Part shown: positions 48,670-61,378 of the stretch, piece by piece
Position numbering within the stretch: the stretch's first letter is position 1
How the letters are laid out: each line of letters opens with the position of its first letter
Assembly (NCBI GenBank): GCA_030765065.1
Contig: CM060984.1
Span: 106,125,488 to 106,189,487 of the forward strand
Length of the DNA stretch: 64,000 nucleotides
Source: Deroplatys truncata
Taxonomy: Eukaryota > Arthropoda > Insecta > Mantodea > Mantidae
Reading direction: 5' to 3'
Position numbers and translations under genes: made by a program
Notes under the pieces: model-generated
What the model saw: the letters and a program-made list of their open reading frames with translations, nothing else
What the model was told of the DNA's origin: nothing
The model's database searches: none

Positions 48670-48780
48670 TCTAATAGGGAAGAGAAATGTTGGAAGACCA
48701 AGATTACGATGGGCAGAAGGAATAGACTTTAAAGACGAAACAGGCTAATAGGTCTAATCCTAGTAGATGAAGAATGAAAG
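48670..48780 (+). pseudogene. LINE 3' end, short fragment
   Basis: Translation GKRNVGRPRLRWAEGIDFKD resembles the C-terminal GRP(R/K)xRW motif of LINE polyproteins. The DNA after it (ACAGGCTAATAGGTCTAATC) matches the equivalent end at 34900 (ACAGGCTAAACGGCTTAAAA), so the two belong to one family. Confidence 0.5.
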
Positions 48781-50439
48781 TATACCATCTAGTCAGTTGT
48801 TCTTATGCATATTCTTTTGCCCCCATTTTGCAGAAACAACTATTCATTAAAACGTGGTTGGTTAAGAGCCCCTCTCCCTATTTTAATTCCCTTCGGTATC
48901 TTCTATTATCACAGATTAGTTGCTTCATATTATGTATCAGTGTGTGTGTGTGTGTGGTGAAAGAGAAGGATTGTTCTGAGTGAAAGATAAAAACATACAA
49001 AGTATCATGTTGTTACGGTCATAGACTACTTGAAGAGATTCACTGGTTTTTACATGCTTGGGGCATGGCAATTAGAGAGCGTAGCTAATAACGGCAGCAG
49101 TTATTAGCACCAGTAAGCATATATAACTAAGGATTTTAGTTTATAGGTGGACCGGGAAATTTAAGGATAATCCGAAAGGAAGTTATTTCAATTGTAACAA
49201 GTCACAATTTTAATAGCAAAAAGACTCTTTATGTCTGGTTTACATGTTAAGGGTTTTACAGACAAATCAGCCAAACCACAACCTCGCTACGAGGTAGATT
49301 AAACGAGCACGCTACGTTCTTAAGTCTACAAAGGTTCGCAAGCTAAGAGGCCGATTCAAGCAGTCCAAACTTTTTATAAACAACTTACCCCGCCCCTATT
49401 TCCTGCCAACGCATCTAAAAGCTTACTGGAAGGTTCCATATATCGGCTTTATACCTTCATCAAGAGATTAAAAGATTAAAAACACACATAAAATAAAACA
49501 TTAAAAAACCCTTGATTTTCGACTACAATACTTAAGATAATGCAGGTAAATTGCGAAAGTCTAAGTGGCACCGAACACGCAATGATGTCAATGTCTTAAC
49601 TTATACAATGAAAGTATTCATCAACCTTCCGCGTTGTCATTAACACTTGATCGACGCCACGTGCAATACAATTGTCCCTTACTGCTTTTCAGTTACTTTC
49701 GAGAATTTCACAAGGAAATACGAGCAATATCAACAAATAATGGATGATAAAGTGCAGAGGAAAGGGAAATAATCATAAGTAGCCCGCTTTGGCCTTCAAC
49801 TCGAAGACCGGAACCTAGGAGAGATAACGTACATGGAAATCACCTCTTTATATATGTTGCAAATCAATTGTTATTTCAGGAGCTGTATTTAGCTGTATCC
49901 TCCATCGTTCTGGAAAAGTAAAAAGACTTCCAGCATCAAGAAGCAAGTGATGTTTCCCCCGAAAACCTTTGAAATGCGTTAGAAAGGACACTATGATGAA
50001 GTTCTATGAGATTATGGCGGTGCTCATACGGATCAGAAAACTGGTCATAAACAGATCAGATAAAAGAAAAATAGAAACGGCAGATATGATATTTCTTAAA
50101 TCATTTGCTGGATGTACCAGTAAAGACATCATAAATGAAACCAACAGATAACAACTAAACATTTTAACGTAAACCTCGAAACAAGTTAGATTGAGGATGA
50201 ACCTGACAAGAATTACACACCAGGCACTGCAATGCACCCCAAAAGTAATTCGGGGTATTTAATGATCTCGACGTAAATGCCGAGATTAACCTCTGAGACG
50301 GAATGGCCTAGACGCACACCTTACAAATGATAACGATGAAGATGACCTTTAAAATACCATATAACCTCTACTTTATTATTAATATATCTGACCTTAAAAT
50401 AAGGGTTTGCCATTTGACACAGAACAACTCACACTTTTC
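48781..50439. other. No recognisable feature
   Basis: Unassigned. A (GT)n tract of about eight units occurs at 48941-48956. Confidence 0.4.
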
Positions 50440-50679
50440 TATTGTATTACACCCAAAAATTTGACATCGGAAATGCATGTATTGAGGCCTCCTGAATTAA
50501 AAAAAACACATTTATAAAAAGGTCTGTGTCCGTGTCCGTGTGAGGGATTGTGTGAGTGTGGGTGTGTGAAGAGCATAACAAAAACGAAAAGTGGTATTTT
50601 AGTTCAATACCTTCCAAAGATGCGACACGAAGATTTTCAAGAAAATCCCCCTGCCCCAAACTACCTTTTATATAGAACA
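50440..50679 (-). repeat. R860 left part, split by LINE insertion
   Basis: ATTACACCCAAAAATTTGAC, GTATTGAGGCCTCCTGAAT, a GT core, AGAGCATAACAAAAACG, ATACCTTCCAAAGATGCGAC and CCCCAAACTACC. It stops at TATAGAACA (50671-50679), which recurs at 52170-52178 where R860 resumes. Confidence 0.8.
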
Positions 50680-52169
50680 AGTATGAATTTCAGAATAAAA
50701 ATAGACCAAGACACAATAACTGAATCTAAATCGACAAGAGATGACTTCCTCAAGGATGTATTTTATCGCCCTGCTGTTCAATTTATTAATAGATGATATA
50801 GCACACGCGTTAATAACAGAGGAAATGAATGGCCCAAATGTATACGATGTCTGCATTCCTGTACTTTTATACGCGGATGACATGACAATTTTGTCAGTGA
50901 CGATAGAAGGCTTACAGAAAGGTTGGAAGAATATTGAAAACAATGGGGTTTGGTGGTAAACATTAATAAAACAAAAGCAATGGCTTTCAAACATGGCTAT
51001 GTGTATGGCAGGTATTACAAGGGGGAACTACAAAACGTTAAACATTTATCCTATTTAGGAGTGATGTTTAATATGAGAGGAAAATGGAACAAACATCTAT
51101 CAGTAACTAACTATAAAGCACGAGAACAGTTAAATGAATTATTACGTACCCTCTCGCGGATACCGGATGTACCTGTAGATACATTAGAAAAGATGTATAA
51201 CTCTATGATAAGGTCGATTTTGTTATACGGAAGTGAAATCCGGGGATGGAAAAGAGCAGAGCATGTAAATAAAACACAGGTAGCATTTTGGAAAAGCGTT
51301 CTTGGAGTTTCACAAGGCACATCCAATTCGGGGGTATTGAGGGAGGTGGGATGTTATGAAGACACAATACACTGCAAAATAAGAGCAGTGAAGTACTGGC
51401 TGAGGATGATGCAGGGGGATAACTCTACACTGGGGTCCAAATGTTATAAATACCAGCGAGAAAACCTGTCTCCTAAGTTTTGGGGAGCTGATTTGGAAAG
51501 GGTTTGACGAGAATAGGAATGATTTCAGTATGGCAAAGAGCTGAAACAAATTACAAAAACATATGGAGAGGTGTCAAAAGAAGACTAAGAGACATCAACC
51601 AACAGGAAATAGAATCGGATTGAAAAATTAAACCTTCTCTAAGTCTAGCAAATGAAATAAAATTGAACTGGGGTAAAGAGGGTAAATACTTAATTTAGGA
51701 ACAACGGAATGATCATGAATGACATGGTTTAGACTAGGGGACTGGAGGCCTTAGAAAATGATTGACGATTCTGGCAGGAGAATATGCCCATTCTGCGATT
51801 TGGATGAGGACTCAGTACATATTTTGGCGGAATATGCACAGTAGGAGAACCAGCGAACGATTAAGCTCAAAGAAAAGCTCTTTTAGTCCCTCAAGAAAGA
51901 GATTGGCATGTTGGGAGCTACTGGCTGACCAGAGGAACTGGCAAAACATGGAAAATTTTTTGGCTAAAGTGCGCGAAGCTAGGTCAAATTTGTTCAGTTA
52001 GACAAAGGTAATTTATCTTTATTTTCCTTTTTCTTGTTTCTTTTTCTGTTGTTTCTTTTGTCACCATACTTGTATCTTAAATATTCATGTACGGTCAATG
52101 ACCCATGCATTAAATACTTGTGTAATAACTTCAATGATTTGAAATTAATAATGATACTATATCAATCTG
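50680..52169 (+). mobile_element. 5'-truncated jockey/R1/I-type LINE with 9-bp target duplication
   Basis: The insert of about 1.49 kb is flanked by TATAGAACA on both sides. It begins inside the reverse transcriptase domain, with the GCILSPLLFNLLIDDIA block (one frameshift) and then the catalytic YADDM (50870-50884). A long frame follows at 50950-51507 (INKTKAMAFKHG, SYLGVMFNMRGKW, MIRSILLYGSEIRGWKRAEH). The C-terminal cysteine cluster CPFCDLDEDSVHILAE (from 51785) has tyrosine where the final cysteine is expected. Stops and frameshifts make it inactive. The 3' end is AT-rich without a long poly(A). Confidence 0.85.
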
Positions 52170-52768
52170 TATAGAACATTTCTCTAAATATTTGGTTTTC
52201 TAAAAATGATTAACCATTTTGATTATAATAGCATATATTAAAGTTATTTACATGACAAATAAAATGTATATGTTGAATTTTCTAGGAATAGCCTTTGATG
52301 TCCTTTTCATTTGGAAGGAATCCTGTATAAACTTGTATAACTGGTAAACGTTAGGCAATAGACGAAAACGTAGGTACTATATAAGAAACGCAAGTCTCTT
52401 TAAAGTACACAATTTATTTCAAATAACTTTTTTGTTCCATCACAATTCATTGTTAATGCTTTGCATTGTTCAATTCCTCGTCATTATTTTCAAGTCCTGT
52501 TGACATTCAGTTGTTTCTCGCGGCTGCATGGAAAGAGTATGGAAATGTATGGTCAGTATTTGGCGTTCAGTTCTGAAACATTTTACTTTCGCTATTCCCT
52601 TTGCAATTATAGCAAAATGTGTCATGCAACTAATTTTGCAAAGATTTGTCTCGATTAAAATGAAGTAGATAGAAAAATAAGCTTATGTAAGAATAGTTTT
52701 TATACCCATTAATAAATGACAAGAGAGTAGCGAAAATCATGTGAACATATTACATTAATTTTTTTTTC
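52170..52768 (-). repeat. R860 right part, after LINE insertion
   Basis: Resumes at TATAGAACATTTCTCTAAAT (consensus CATGGAACATTTTTCGAAAA) and continues through AACCATTTTGATTATAAT, AATTTTCTAGGAATAGCC, AACTGGTAAACGTTAGGC and TTGTTTCTCGCGGCTGCATG to GAGAGTAGCGAAAATCATGT. Confidence 0.8.
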
Positions 52769-52995
52769 TATTAAAATACACAATCGTTGAACTATTATAG
52801 TAGTAGGTTGGAGCATAGTGTCTCGGTTCCCAGCTATATGCCTTTGGGTTCTAAGCCAACTCCATCGGTGGAGGTGCGGATTTTTCAGCCCGTTGTAGCG
52901 GATGTATGTTGTATTCTCCGGCGATATGTCTGTGTGGATGGGTTATTCTGCCAAGATGTAGTTCCGTTGCCCTCGGCTATATGCTCTATCTCAGG

Positions 52996-53670
52996 TGTGG
53001 TCGTTCAGGTGAATAAATGGACACTGATTACTGACACTTGGCTTTATTAAATGAATCTTGACTTTAATAGCTGTTTGAACTTGGCTTCATACACTGCTTT
53101 ACTAACTGTTTACACTTTACTTATTACAAACGCGACGTCGTTGCCACTCGTCAACCCCTTAACACGCCTCATTCTTTTCTATACACATTTCGTTATAAGC
53201 CGATGAGTTACACCAAGCAAGGAGATTGTTAATCTTGAGAATGTGCGCAGTTTTATCCTCGCACTCCCTTTTATAGAAAAACTAGCCATAACGCTTACAG
53301 ACGCTATGTTTCCCGGGCGTTTAGATACATTGAATCTCATTCGCTCATTTGTATATTTCAAATCTGTTTCGTCTATGCTTATTGGCTCAGTCAGCACACA
53401 TCTTTGGAAACCTCTGGAATCTCGTACCCCCAAGTCAACGAATTTTCGAGCCATCTGGAGAGTGTCATGTCTCTCACCCCATTTGTTTCGTCCACCCTTG
53501 TGTCCTTTTGAAGGAGGCGTGTCCAGGAAGTCAGACTAGTGGCACCACTAGGTTCCAGCTTTAGACTTACATTCAGTTTCTTACAACTAAAATATCTAAA
53601 CCATTTTACAGCTAACACATTTACACATGTAAATCACTATGTATACAATATGCACATATATTCCGTCACA
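52996..53670 (-). repeat. Gypsy-like solo LTR
   Basis: Minus strand, 675 bp, bounded by TGTGACGGAAT (plus end 53670) and CGACCACA (plus start 52996), that is TG...CA ends. It has a TATA box (TATAAAA, 53269-53275) and, about 230 bases downstream, AATAAA (53043-53048), the promoter and polyadenylation layout of an LTR. No internal region is recognised on either side and no target duplication was found, so decay or misplacement of an end by a few bases is possible. Confidence 0.45.
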
Positions 53671-54204
53671 CCGTATAGAGGAGCGGTTTCCACTCAGCAT
53701 TGCGAGTAGTTTGAGGAAGTACGATATATAGCGATCTGTAGGTCACGAAAACCAACTTTTTCGGTTGAGGGAAGTAACTACTAGGCTGCTCCTCGTATGT
53801 CTTGGATGACCGTCCACATCTGCCTTCAGAATATTGTATTAGACCGGCAGTCGGGTTGGTTGGCAAGGATCCGTCATGGTGACCGCTTACAACTCGCTTT
53901 TCCTTGATACATTTTAATAAGGAATATGTACAAAATACAACTGCGCATCTAACTCAAAGCACTTGGCTACTTACGTGTAATAAGAGATAAGGTATTTATT
54001 TAAATATTGTTTAAACATATTTGATGCTTGAGCAGAATCCCACGTGGGTGTGTGACCTGATATAGAGCACTTTTGAAGACATGGCTGCCAGCGGGAAATT
54101 CCAGACGGTTCCTTATTATAGCTGAAGCAAAATGTGAAGGCGTCATAGCTTCTCAATAATTATTAAACTGTCTTGAAGGGGGCGTCCAAAATGCACACCA
54201 CATA
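53671..54204. other. No recognisable feature
   Basis: Unassigned. Confidence 0.35.
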
Positions 54205-54570
54205 TCTAGTTCATTGATGAAGGAACTATTGAATTCCATCCAAAAATTCTATACCAAGATTTCAGCGGAAATACATGCTTTGCGGCCGCTGATAAACCAT
54301 AAAGCAAGCATTTTTTTAAAACAAGTCCATATGTGGGTGTGCACGCATACGTGTGTATGTGTGTGTGTGTGTGTGTGTAATACCAAACCGAAAATTCCGA
54401 TGAATACCAAACTTTCTATTTAAGTTCGTTATCTTCCAAAAGGACATGGAGAGTTTCAAGAAAATCCCTCCACCCGAAACTACCCTTTACATCGAAAAAC
54501 ATTGGATTTTTTTCCCAACAATGGCTACAACGAGGTTGATTAATAAACCATATAAGCATTTAAGAACTCC
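54205..54570 (-). repeat. R860 left part, interrupted by a LINE
   Basis: TTGAATTCCATCCAAAAATT, AAGATTTCAGCGGAAATACA, a GT core (54346-54378), CCGATGAATACCAAACTTTC, TTTCAAGAAAATCCCTCCAC and AACGAGGTTGATTAATAAAC, then the sequence leaves the R860 consensus near 54565. Confidence 0.75.
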
Positions 54571-56490
54571 AAAATCAAGCCTATATGCGAGGGGCTGGTA
54601 ACACCTCCATGGAATGTTGTCTTACTCAAAAGTCTCACAGAAAATAGCTGACATAACTAGTGTATACCCACCCCAACATGCTAAAAATAACTTATGGTTT
54701 GGTAGGAAAGGTACGTGGAATGTCCGAGGATTATCTACTAAAGAAGAAGAGTTAACACGGGAATTACATAGAAAATATAAATATACTAGTTACGACAGAA
54801 ACATAAAAGAAATTAAGGGTATATTTTAGATAAATGATTATACACTTATATTCTCTGTGGTGGAACAGAAGGCAAGAAAAGCAAAAGCTGTAGCAATATG
54901 GGTAGATGTAAAATGAAAGAACAACAGAGAAAGTTATTCTTTTATAAACGAGAGAATACTAACAACTAAGGTAAAGATGGATGGAGGCAAAATGCTAATT
55001 ATCGGTGTTAATTCACCTGAAGAAGTATAAAGGGAGGAAGCTGAAATATTCTTTAGAGAGCTTCAAAAAATACTTGATAAGTATAAGACCCACAAGAGTT
55101 ATTATTTTAAGTGATTTAAATGCCTGAATTGGTAATTTACCTATACCACAAGTTTTTGAAACTTTGGAAGAAGATTGCATTAATGAAAATGGCACAATTT
55201 TGAGGGACTTCTGTACATCTAATTCTCTAAGAAAAATAGCTCGTTTTTCCGGAAAAAAGATATCCTTAAACATACTTGGTTTTGAGATCTATTTTAGCTA
55301 ATTGATTGAGAGGATTGAGATCTATTATGTATCTATTATATCTATAGGATTGTAAACGAAAAGCTAAAATCTATAGTGAAGGACACTAGTGTACATAGAG
55401 GCAGTGATCTCTTTGCAGATCACTTCTTGGTAATATCTGAAGTTTATATATTGTCTAGATGGAAAAAGATAAAAGTAATGAATAAGAAATAATCAATAGG
55501 ATAACATATTTGAAAGTTGCCTTCTCCAAGAACATAGTATAAAAGACTTATAGCAAAGAAGAATATCTTTATACTTAAGTGAGACAGCTACTGATGAAGA
55601 TGTGGATGTCGAGTGGATAAGTTTAAAGGATGCTATCTCTAAAACTGCAAATGAATAAATACAGATGAAAAAAGGGCCAAGATGCAGCAGCAAGGACTAG
55701 AAAACAAGCATATGAAACCTTTCTTCAAAATCACAGTTATCATTCAAGATTGCAGTGTGTGGAAAAAGAAACACTTCAAAAGATATAATACGTAAAGTTC
55801 ATATAGAATTCTGAGGTAAACATATAGCAAACATTGAATACGATATCCATGGTAGACGGTTAATTGCTTGGAAAAGTCTGGGAAGTTTGAATGCAACTGA
55901 AAGAGATTTAGCTAGACTACCTTGCATTACTGCAAAAGCTTGATAAACCACTATAAAAATGTATTGCATAACAGAAATACTAAAAATATACATATAAAGA
56001 TGAACAAATCCAAGAATCAGCGAATCTTATTACTGTTGAAGAATTAAATGACGTATTATTGAGGCCTAAAATGGAAAGCTGCAGGAATAGGTGGTCCCCC
56101 AATAAAATTATTTAAATGTTACTACTTAAATTAAGACCTTTGCATTTATTAAACATGTGTTGGAAAACTAAAGAATCATAAAGGAATGGAAATTAGCTAA
56201 ATTATTCTCAATTTTAGGCTAGAAGATAGAAAGAGGTAAAAGTCTTTTAAATGCTATTTACAAAACATATGCAAGAATAATATGCAATAGACTTAAAATA
56301 ATATCTAAAAAAATACTGGGATAGCAAAGTGGATACGGTAGATCGTATGTAGATAATGTGCTCGTCCTAAAGCAAGTAATAGAAAAAAGAAAAGGGGCTT
56401 AAATTAGAGACCCATCTTGCCTTTGTGGATTTTGTTATGGTCTTCGATCTAATAAACCAAACTAAACTATAGTATATATTAAAAACTAAT
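54571..56490 (+). pseudogene. LINE fragment: endonuclease and start of reverse transcriptase
   Basis: The endonuclease region (from about 54707) reads GTWNVRGLSTKEEELTREL, later KAKAVAIWVD, MDGGKMLIIGVNSPEEV, and ILSDLNA-stop-IGN (about 55104-55136), where TGA replaces the arginine codon expected in DLNARIG. The reverse transcriptase begins near 56040, with YKTYARIICNRLK-like sequence in pieces, and reaches motif A, AFVDFVMVFDLINQ (56419-56460). It is cut off before the YADD motif. Stops and frameshifts occur throughout. Lying between two halves of an R860 copy, it inserted there and was followed by loss of about 100-150 bases of R860 and of the LINE 3' end. Confidence 0.75.
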
Positions 56491-56890
56491 ACACAATAAG
56501 AAATACACAAAATATATTACAAAAAAGTGTAGATTCGTTTAAAACATACAAACTTATTTTAAATATATATTTTGTGCCATCAGCCATATTTGAAATATCC
56601 ATTGTTATCATTAATTATAATTAATTATTATTATTTATATGCTTCTGTCATTATTTGAAATGTTATCGCTATAGAGTTGTTTCTCACGATGTCATGGAAA
56701 GAGTATGGAATTCCTAGGCCAGCGTATAGCGATCGGTTTTTAGACATCTGACTTGATTTAGTTTCTTCTATTCACCTTGTATATTCAAGAAATTGTAATA
56801 AATTTATTTCAGCAAAAGGTTTATTTTGGATAACGAAGTAGATAGAAAAATAAGCTTTGGCAAATATATATAAAATAATTCATCATGGGT
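56491..56890 (-). repeat. R860 right part after the LINE
   Basis: TACACAAAATATATTACAAA, GTGTAGATTCGTTTAAAACA, CCATATTTGAAATATCC, GTTGTTTCTCACGATGTCAT and ACGAAGTAGATAGAAAAATA follow R860 order up to near the module A end. The terminal 30-40 bases are lost. Confidence 0.7.
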
Positions 56891-57217
56891 AAACCATGTA
56901 AATCAAACAAAAGGGTTTCTTTAATTATTTTATAGGGGTTTAAATTTTTTTTTTCTTTTAAAGATTTAGTTAAATAAATAATAATTTAATTTACTGTTAA
57001 CAGTAAAGACAGTGCCAATATTATCTTGTTATTCCTTTTTCAAAAGGGAAAATTTTCCCCTATGTTCCATACATTTATTTAGTTGTTCCTAATCTGTGAT
57101 ATCCCCTTTAAATGCAGCTAATGGTTTTCCTAACGAATATAGCGGAATTAAGGTGTTTGAAGGGAATGTGGCAGAATGAACCTTACCTCGTGTTCATAGT
57201 TTCTTCCAGAAAATAAA

Positions 57218-59852
57218 AAATCTGATGTGTTACACTCACATGACTTTCTCTACTCTTGTACAAACTATTTTTACACACGCTTATTCTCCATCTACTTCAT
57301 GTTAATCGAGATTTGCAGACTCTATTTTATTGCTAATTTTCTTGTAGATGTAAGGGGAAATTATATTTACCAGGGCAATATAGAAATACAGTAGCCCTTA
57401 AGCATAGACATTAATCTTAATAGCTCGTCGCTATGTGCAGCACCATTCTCTTTGCCACAGATTAATACTCTCTGCATATCCAAGACAAAAAAATCTAATG
57501 TGTTACACTCACATGACTTTCTCTACTCTTGTAAAAATTATTTTTACAAACGCTTATTCTCCATATCTTCATGTTAATTGAGATATCGAGATGTCAATCT
57601 TATTGCTAATTTTCTTGTAGATGCAAGGGGAATATGGTAGGTTTTAAGCGATAGTCAAATATTTTAAGCGCTGGTTGCTATGTGGCGCATTCCATTCTCT
57701 TTGCATGTCCAGGACATAAAAAAAATGAATAACGAATTTGAGAAAAATTATAAGTATTGAAAAATTTAAGGGAATAACAAGCAATATCTCGAAAACGGTT
57801 CACTCAACAAAAAAATGTATATGACATAAATTGTGTATTTTAACGCGATCTACATTTTTGTGCAGTAATATTTTGTCTATCTCTTATGGTTTACCAGTTA
57901 TGCAAAAATCGTTCACAATGAAGAATATGTTCACAGCACACACACACACACACACACACAGACACACACTCGGACATGTTTCCAAAATTGCTTTTTTGGG
58001 ATTCAGGGGGTCTCAAAACATGCATTTCCAGTGAAATCTCGGTATCGAATTTTTGGGTGGAATACAATACTTTCCCTACTTACTATACGTAGTAGAGAAA
58101 GTAAAAATCTGATGTGTTACACTCACATGACTTTCTCTACTCTTGTACAAACTATTTTTACAAACGCTTATTTTCCATATGCTTCATGTTAATCGAGATA
58201 TCGGGATGTCAATCTTATTGCTAATTTTCTTGTAGATGCAAGGGGAATATGGTAGGTTTTAAGCCATTGTCAAATATTTTAAGCGCTGGTTGCTATGTGG
58301 CGCATTCCATTCTCTTTGTATGTACAGGACATAAAAAAATCTGATGTGCTCACTCACATGACTTTCTCTACTCTTGTACAAACTATTTTTACAACCATTT
58401 ATTCTCCAATCTACTTCATGTTAATCATGATAAACATTTGCAGACTCTATCTTATTGCTAATTTTCTTGTAGATGTAAGAGGAATATATATTTACAAGGG
58501 CAATATAGAAATACAGTAGCCTTTAAGCACATACATATCTCTTAATAGCTGGTTGCTAGGTGCGGCGCCATTCCCTTTGCCACAGATTAATACTATTTGC
58601 ATATCCAAGACAAAAAATGAATAACGAATTCCCATTTGAGAAAATAAGTATTGAAAAATTTAAGGGAATAACAGGCAATATCTCGAAAATGGTTCACTCA
58701 ACAAAAAAAATGTATATGACATAAGTTTTGTATTTAAACGCGATCTACATTTTTTGTGCAGTAAAATTTTGTCTATCTCTTATGGTTTACCAGTTTACCA
58801 AAAGTCTTTCACAATGAAGAATACTTTTGGAGACATTCCCAGAAAATTCAAGATATTCATTTTATTTGTCATGAAAATATGTTAAACATATAATATTTTA
58901 ATCAAGATCGTTAGAGAAAATTAAAATTTTCGAAAAACCTTCCATGTAAAGGGTAATCTGTGGTGGGGGGATTTTCTTGGAAACGTTCGTGTCGCATCTC
59001 TGGAAGATACTGAACCTAAATACCAAGTTTGGTGTTTATCCGCCTCTCCGTTTCTGAGTTATGCTGTTCACACACAGACTCACAGACAGACACACAGACA
59101 CACACGAACATGTTTTCAAAAATTCTGTTTTTGGATTCAGAGGGTCTCAAAACATGTATTTCCTGTGAAATCTCGGTAATCTCCCCTCCTTACTATACGT
59201 AGTAGAGAAAGTAAAAATGAATAACGAATTTGAGAAAAAGTATAAGTATTGGAAAATTTAAGGGAATAACGAGCAATATCTCGAAAACGGTTAATTCAAC
59301 AAAAAAAAATGTATATAACATAAGTTTTGTATTTTAACGCGATCTACATTTTTTGTGCAGTAAAAGTTTGTCTATCTCTTATGGTTTACCAGTTATGCAA
59401 AAGTCGTTCAGAATGAAGAACACTTTTGGAGACATTCCCAGAAAATTCGCGATATACATTTCATTTGTCATGAAAATACCTTAAACATATGATATTTTAA
59501 TCAAAATCGTGTAAGCCATTTTTGAGAACATTAAAATTTTCGAGATATTTTCCATGTAAAGGGTACTCTGGGGTGGGGGGATTTTCTTGAAAACCTTCGT
59601 GTCGCATCTCTGGAAGATACTGAACCTAAATACTAAGTTTGTGTTTATCCAACTGTTCGTTTCTGAGTTATGCTGTTCACAGACAGACAGACACACACAC
59701 ACAGACACACAAACAGACAAGTTTCCAAAAATGCTATTTTTGGATTCAGGGGGTCTCAAAACATATATTTCCGGTTAAATCTCGGTATCGAATTTTTGGG
59801 TGGAATACAATACTTCCCCTACTTACTATACGTAGTAGAGAAATTAAAAAAA
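57218..59852 (+). repeat. Modular head-to-tail R860 array
   Basis: Seven segments in one orientation: A' (57221-57490), A (57491-57720), B with a 220-bp internal deletion (57721-58108), A (58109-58339), A' (58340-58617), B (58618-59217), B (59218-59850). A starts TCTGATGTGTTACACTCACA and ends GGACATAAAAAAA. A' is longer, ending CCAAGACAAAAAA. B starts TGAATAACGAATTTGAG and ends GAGAAAGTAAAAA. All joints fall in a run of five to seven A. The B units hold CA tracts (57935-57969 and 59690-59705). The array is the youngest-looking R860 material here. Confidence 0.8.
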
Positions 59853-61044
59853 TAAAAAAAGAACATTAGAAGAAAGTGTCAGATTGTCATGTGTGACGAG
59901 ACCGATATCCTGACTTTTAGCCCCCATTCGGGCAGCGCTGTTCGGTTTGGGGTTATTCCTGAAAGGGTTCCTGGAGAAAGTTCTTCCACATCACTGCAGC
60001 TATTCAACCAAAGCCTTCAGAATTCAAAGGAAAGCGAGTTTCTTAAAGAATGAACACGTGTAAATGTGACATTGGAGTGCGTTGATCAATAGTGAGCAAA
60101 TATAAAGTAAGAAAGAAAATCCAAGGAACAACACAGTTTTTTTCTACCATTATCAGTTTAGATACATTATGTACTGTATTATCTAAATGAAAATTGTTCT
60201 AGCAATCAACTTAGGTTGAAACCAATAGTTAATGTTTGCCCAGAAATGTTTGCCAAAACAAACATTTTACGTTACAATAGGTTTTTCAATACGTAGGCGT
60301 ATATAGAAAACAAAGAAGGATCATACCTTCTCTAACATGTTCCATTACATATTCCTGCTTACCAGAAGAAACAGTATTTTGGTGATCTTAAGGCCTTATC
60401 TCAGGCGTCATCAACTGCTTGTCTTTGAGTAAAGCATAAATCAGAGAGAGTGACCTTGTTCGTTGCTCCCACGAATTAGCTGTCACGAATCACCTAATGT
60501 CACTATGTGACCTTCAACTACGTGGAAAACAAGAACAGATAATTCGTTCCGTGCAACGGCGGTGTGCAACATTTTGCGTTTGAAATACGTAATCTACCGT
60601 TCATAGATTAATACACCTTGTAGTTCATGATTTGTAGAATAATAATTGCTCTATTATAATGTAACTTACATTAGTATTTTTATTTTTAATATTAACACAC
60701 ATATATTTACATGTGTTTGGTAGTCGTAACATTAATAATTGTCATTTTTTGCAATTGTTTAAGTATTAATATAGTAAAACAACAAGCTCCTCAACTTGGT
60801 CAGTACCATTGTAATCACATTGTAACACTAACAGTATGAAAATTAATTTGTAACCAACAACTTTCCATTTATAGCAGTGACTATGAATGGCATTTTGGTA
60901 ATTAATTTGGATCTAAGACAATTCAAACAAACTAAGATACTTAATAATTGACACATTACAAAGGAACAAATAATTTGCCTATGAGGCACTTATTTTTACA
61001 AAGGAACGAGGGACCCCCCCCCCAAGTCGACCTCTGCTGGTTAC
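59853..61044. other. No recognisable feature
   Basis: Unassigned AT-rich sequence. A short poly(C) tract lies at 61014-61022. Confidence 0.4.
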
Positions 61045-61378
61045 CCACTGACGTATACGGAAAAACCTTACTACACAAAGGATGTAGATGTCGTTATAAT
61101 ACAAAGTCAATCTCATTTTTTTGCACTAACCATTTCCGGAATATTCTTTATTATTGATCTGAATTAACAAATAGACTATACTTTTTTAGCTATTCATTTC
61201 TTGCAAAGAAGTGAATTTCAAAGCCATCACATAGTGACCCACTTTTAAAAACTTGATCATCCCTTAAGCCTACTGTAATCCCTTTGCAGCTACTACAAAA
61301 TGTGTATTTAAGCCATTTTTTCAAGTATGTATCCCAAATAACATGAAAAGAGAGAAGAATAAGCCTTTGTAATAATAG
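61045..61378 (-). repeat. R860 fragment, interrupted by foldback element
   Basis: CTTACTACACAAAGGATGTA, AACCATTTCCGGAATATTC, CCATCACATAGTGACCCAC and AGAATAAGCCTTTGTAATAA align with the module B/A half of R860. It is interrupted after GTAATAATAG (61369-61378). Confidence 0.65.

Noticed and set aside
57218-59852. CRISPR-like or satellite array of regular repeats
   Set aside because: Segments differ in length (about 230 to 630 bp) and content and are parts of a transposon-like repeat. There is no short repeat with unique spacers, and the DNA is eukaryotic in character.
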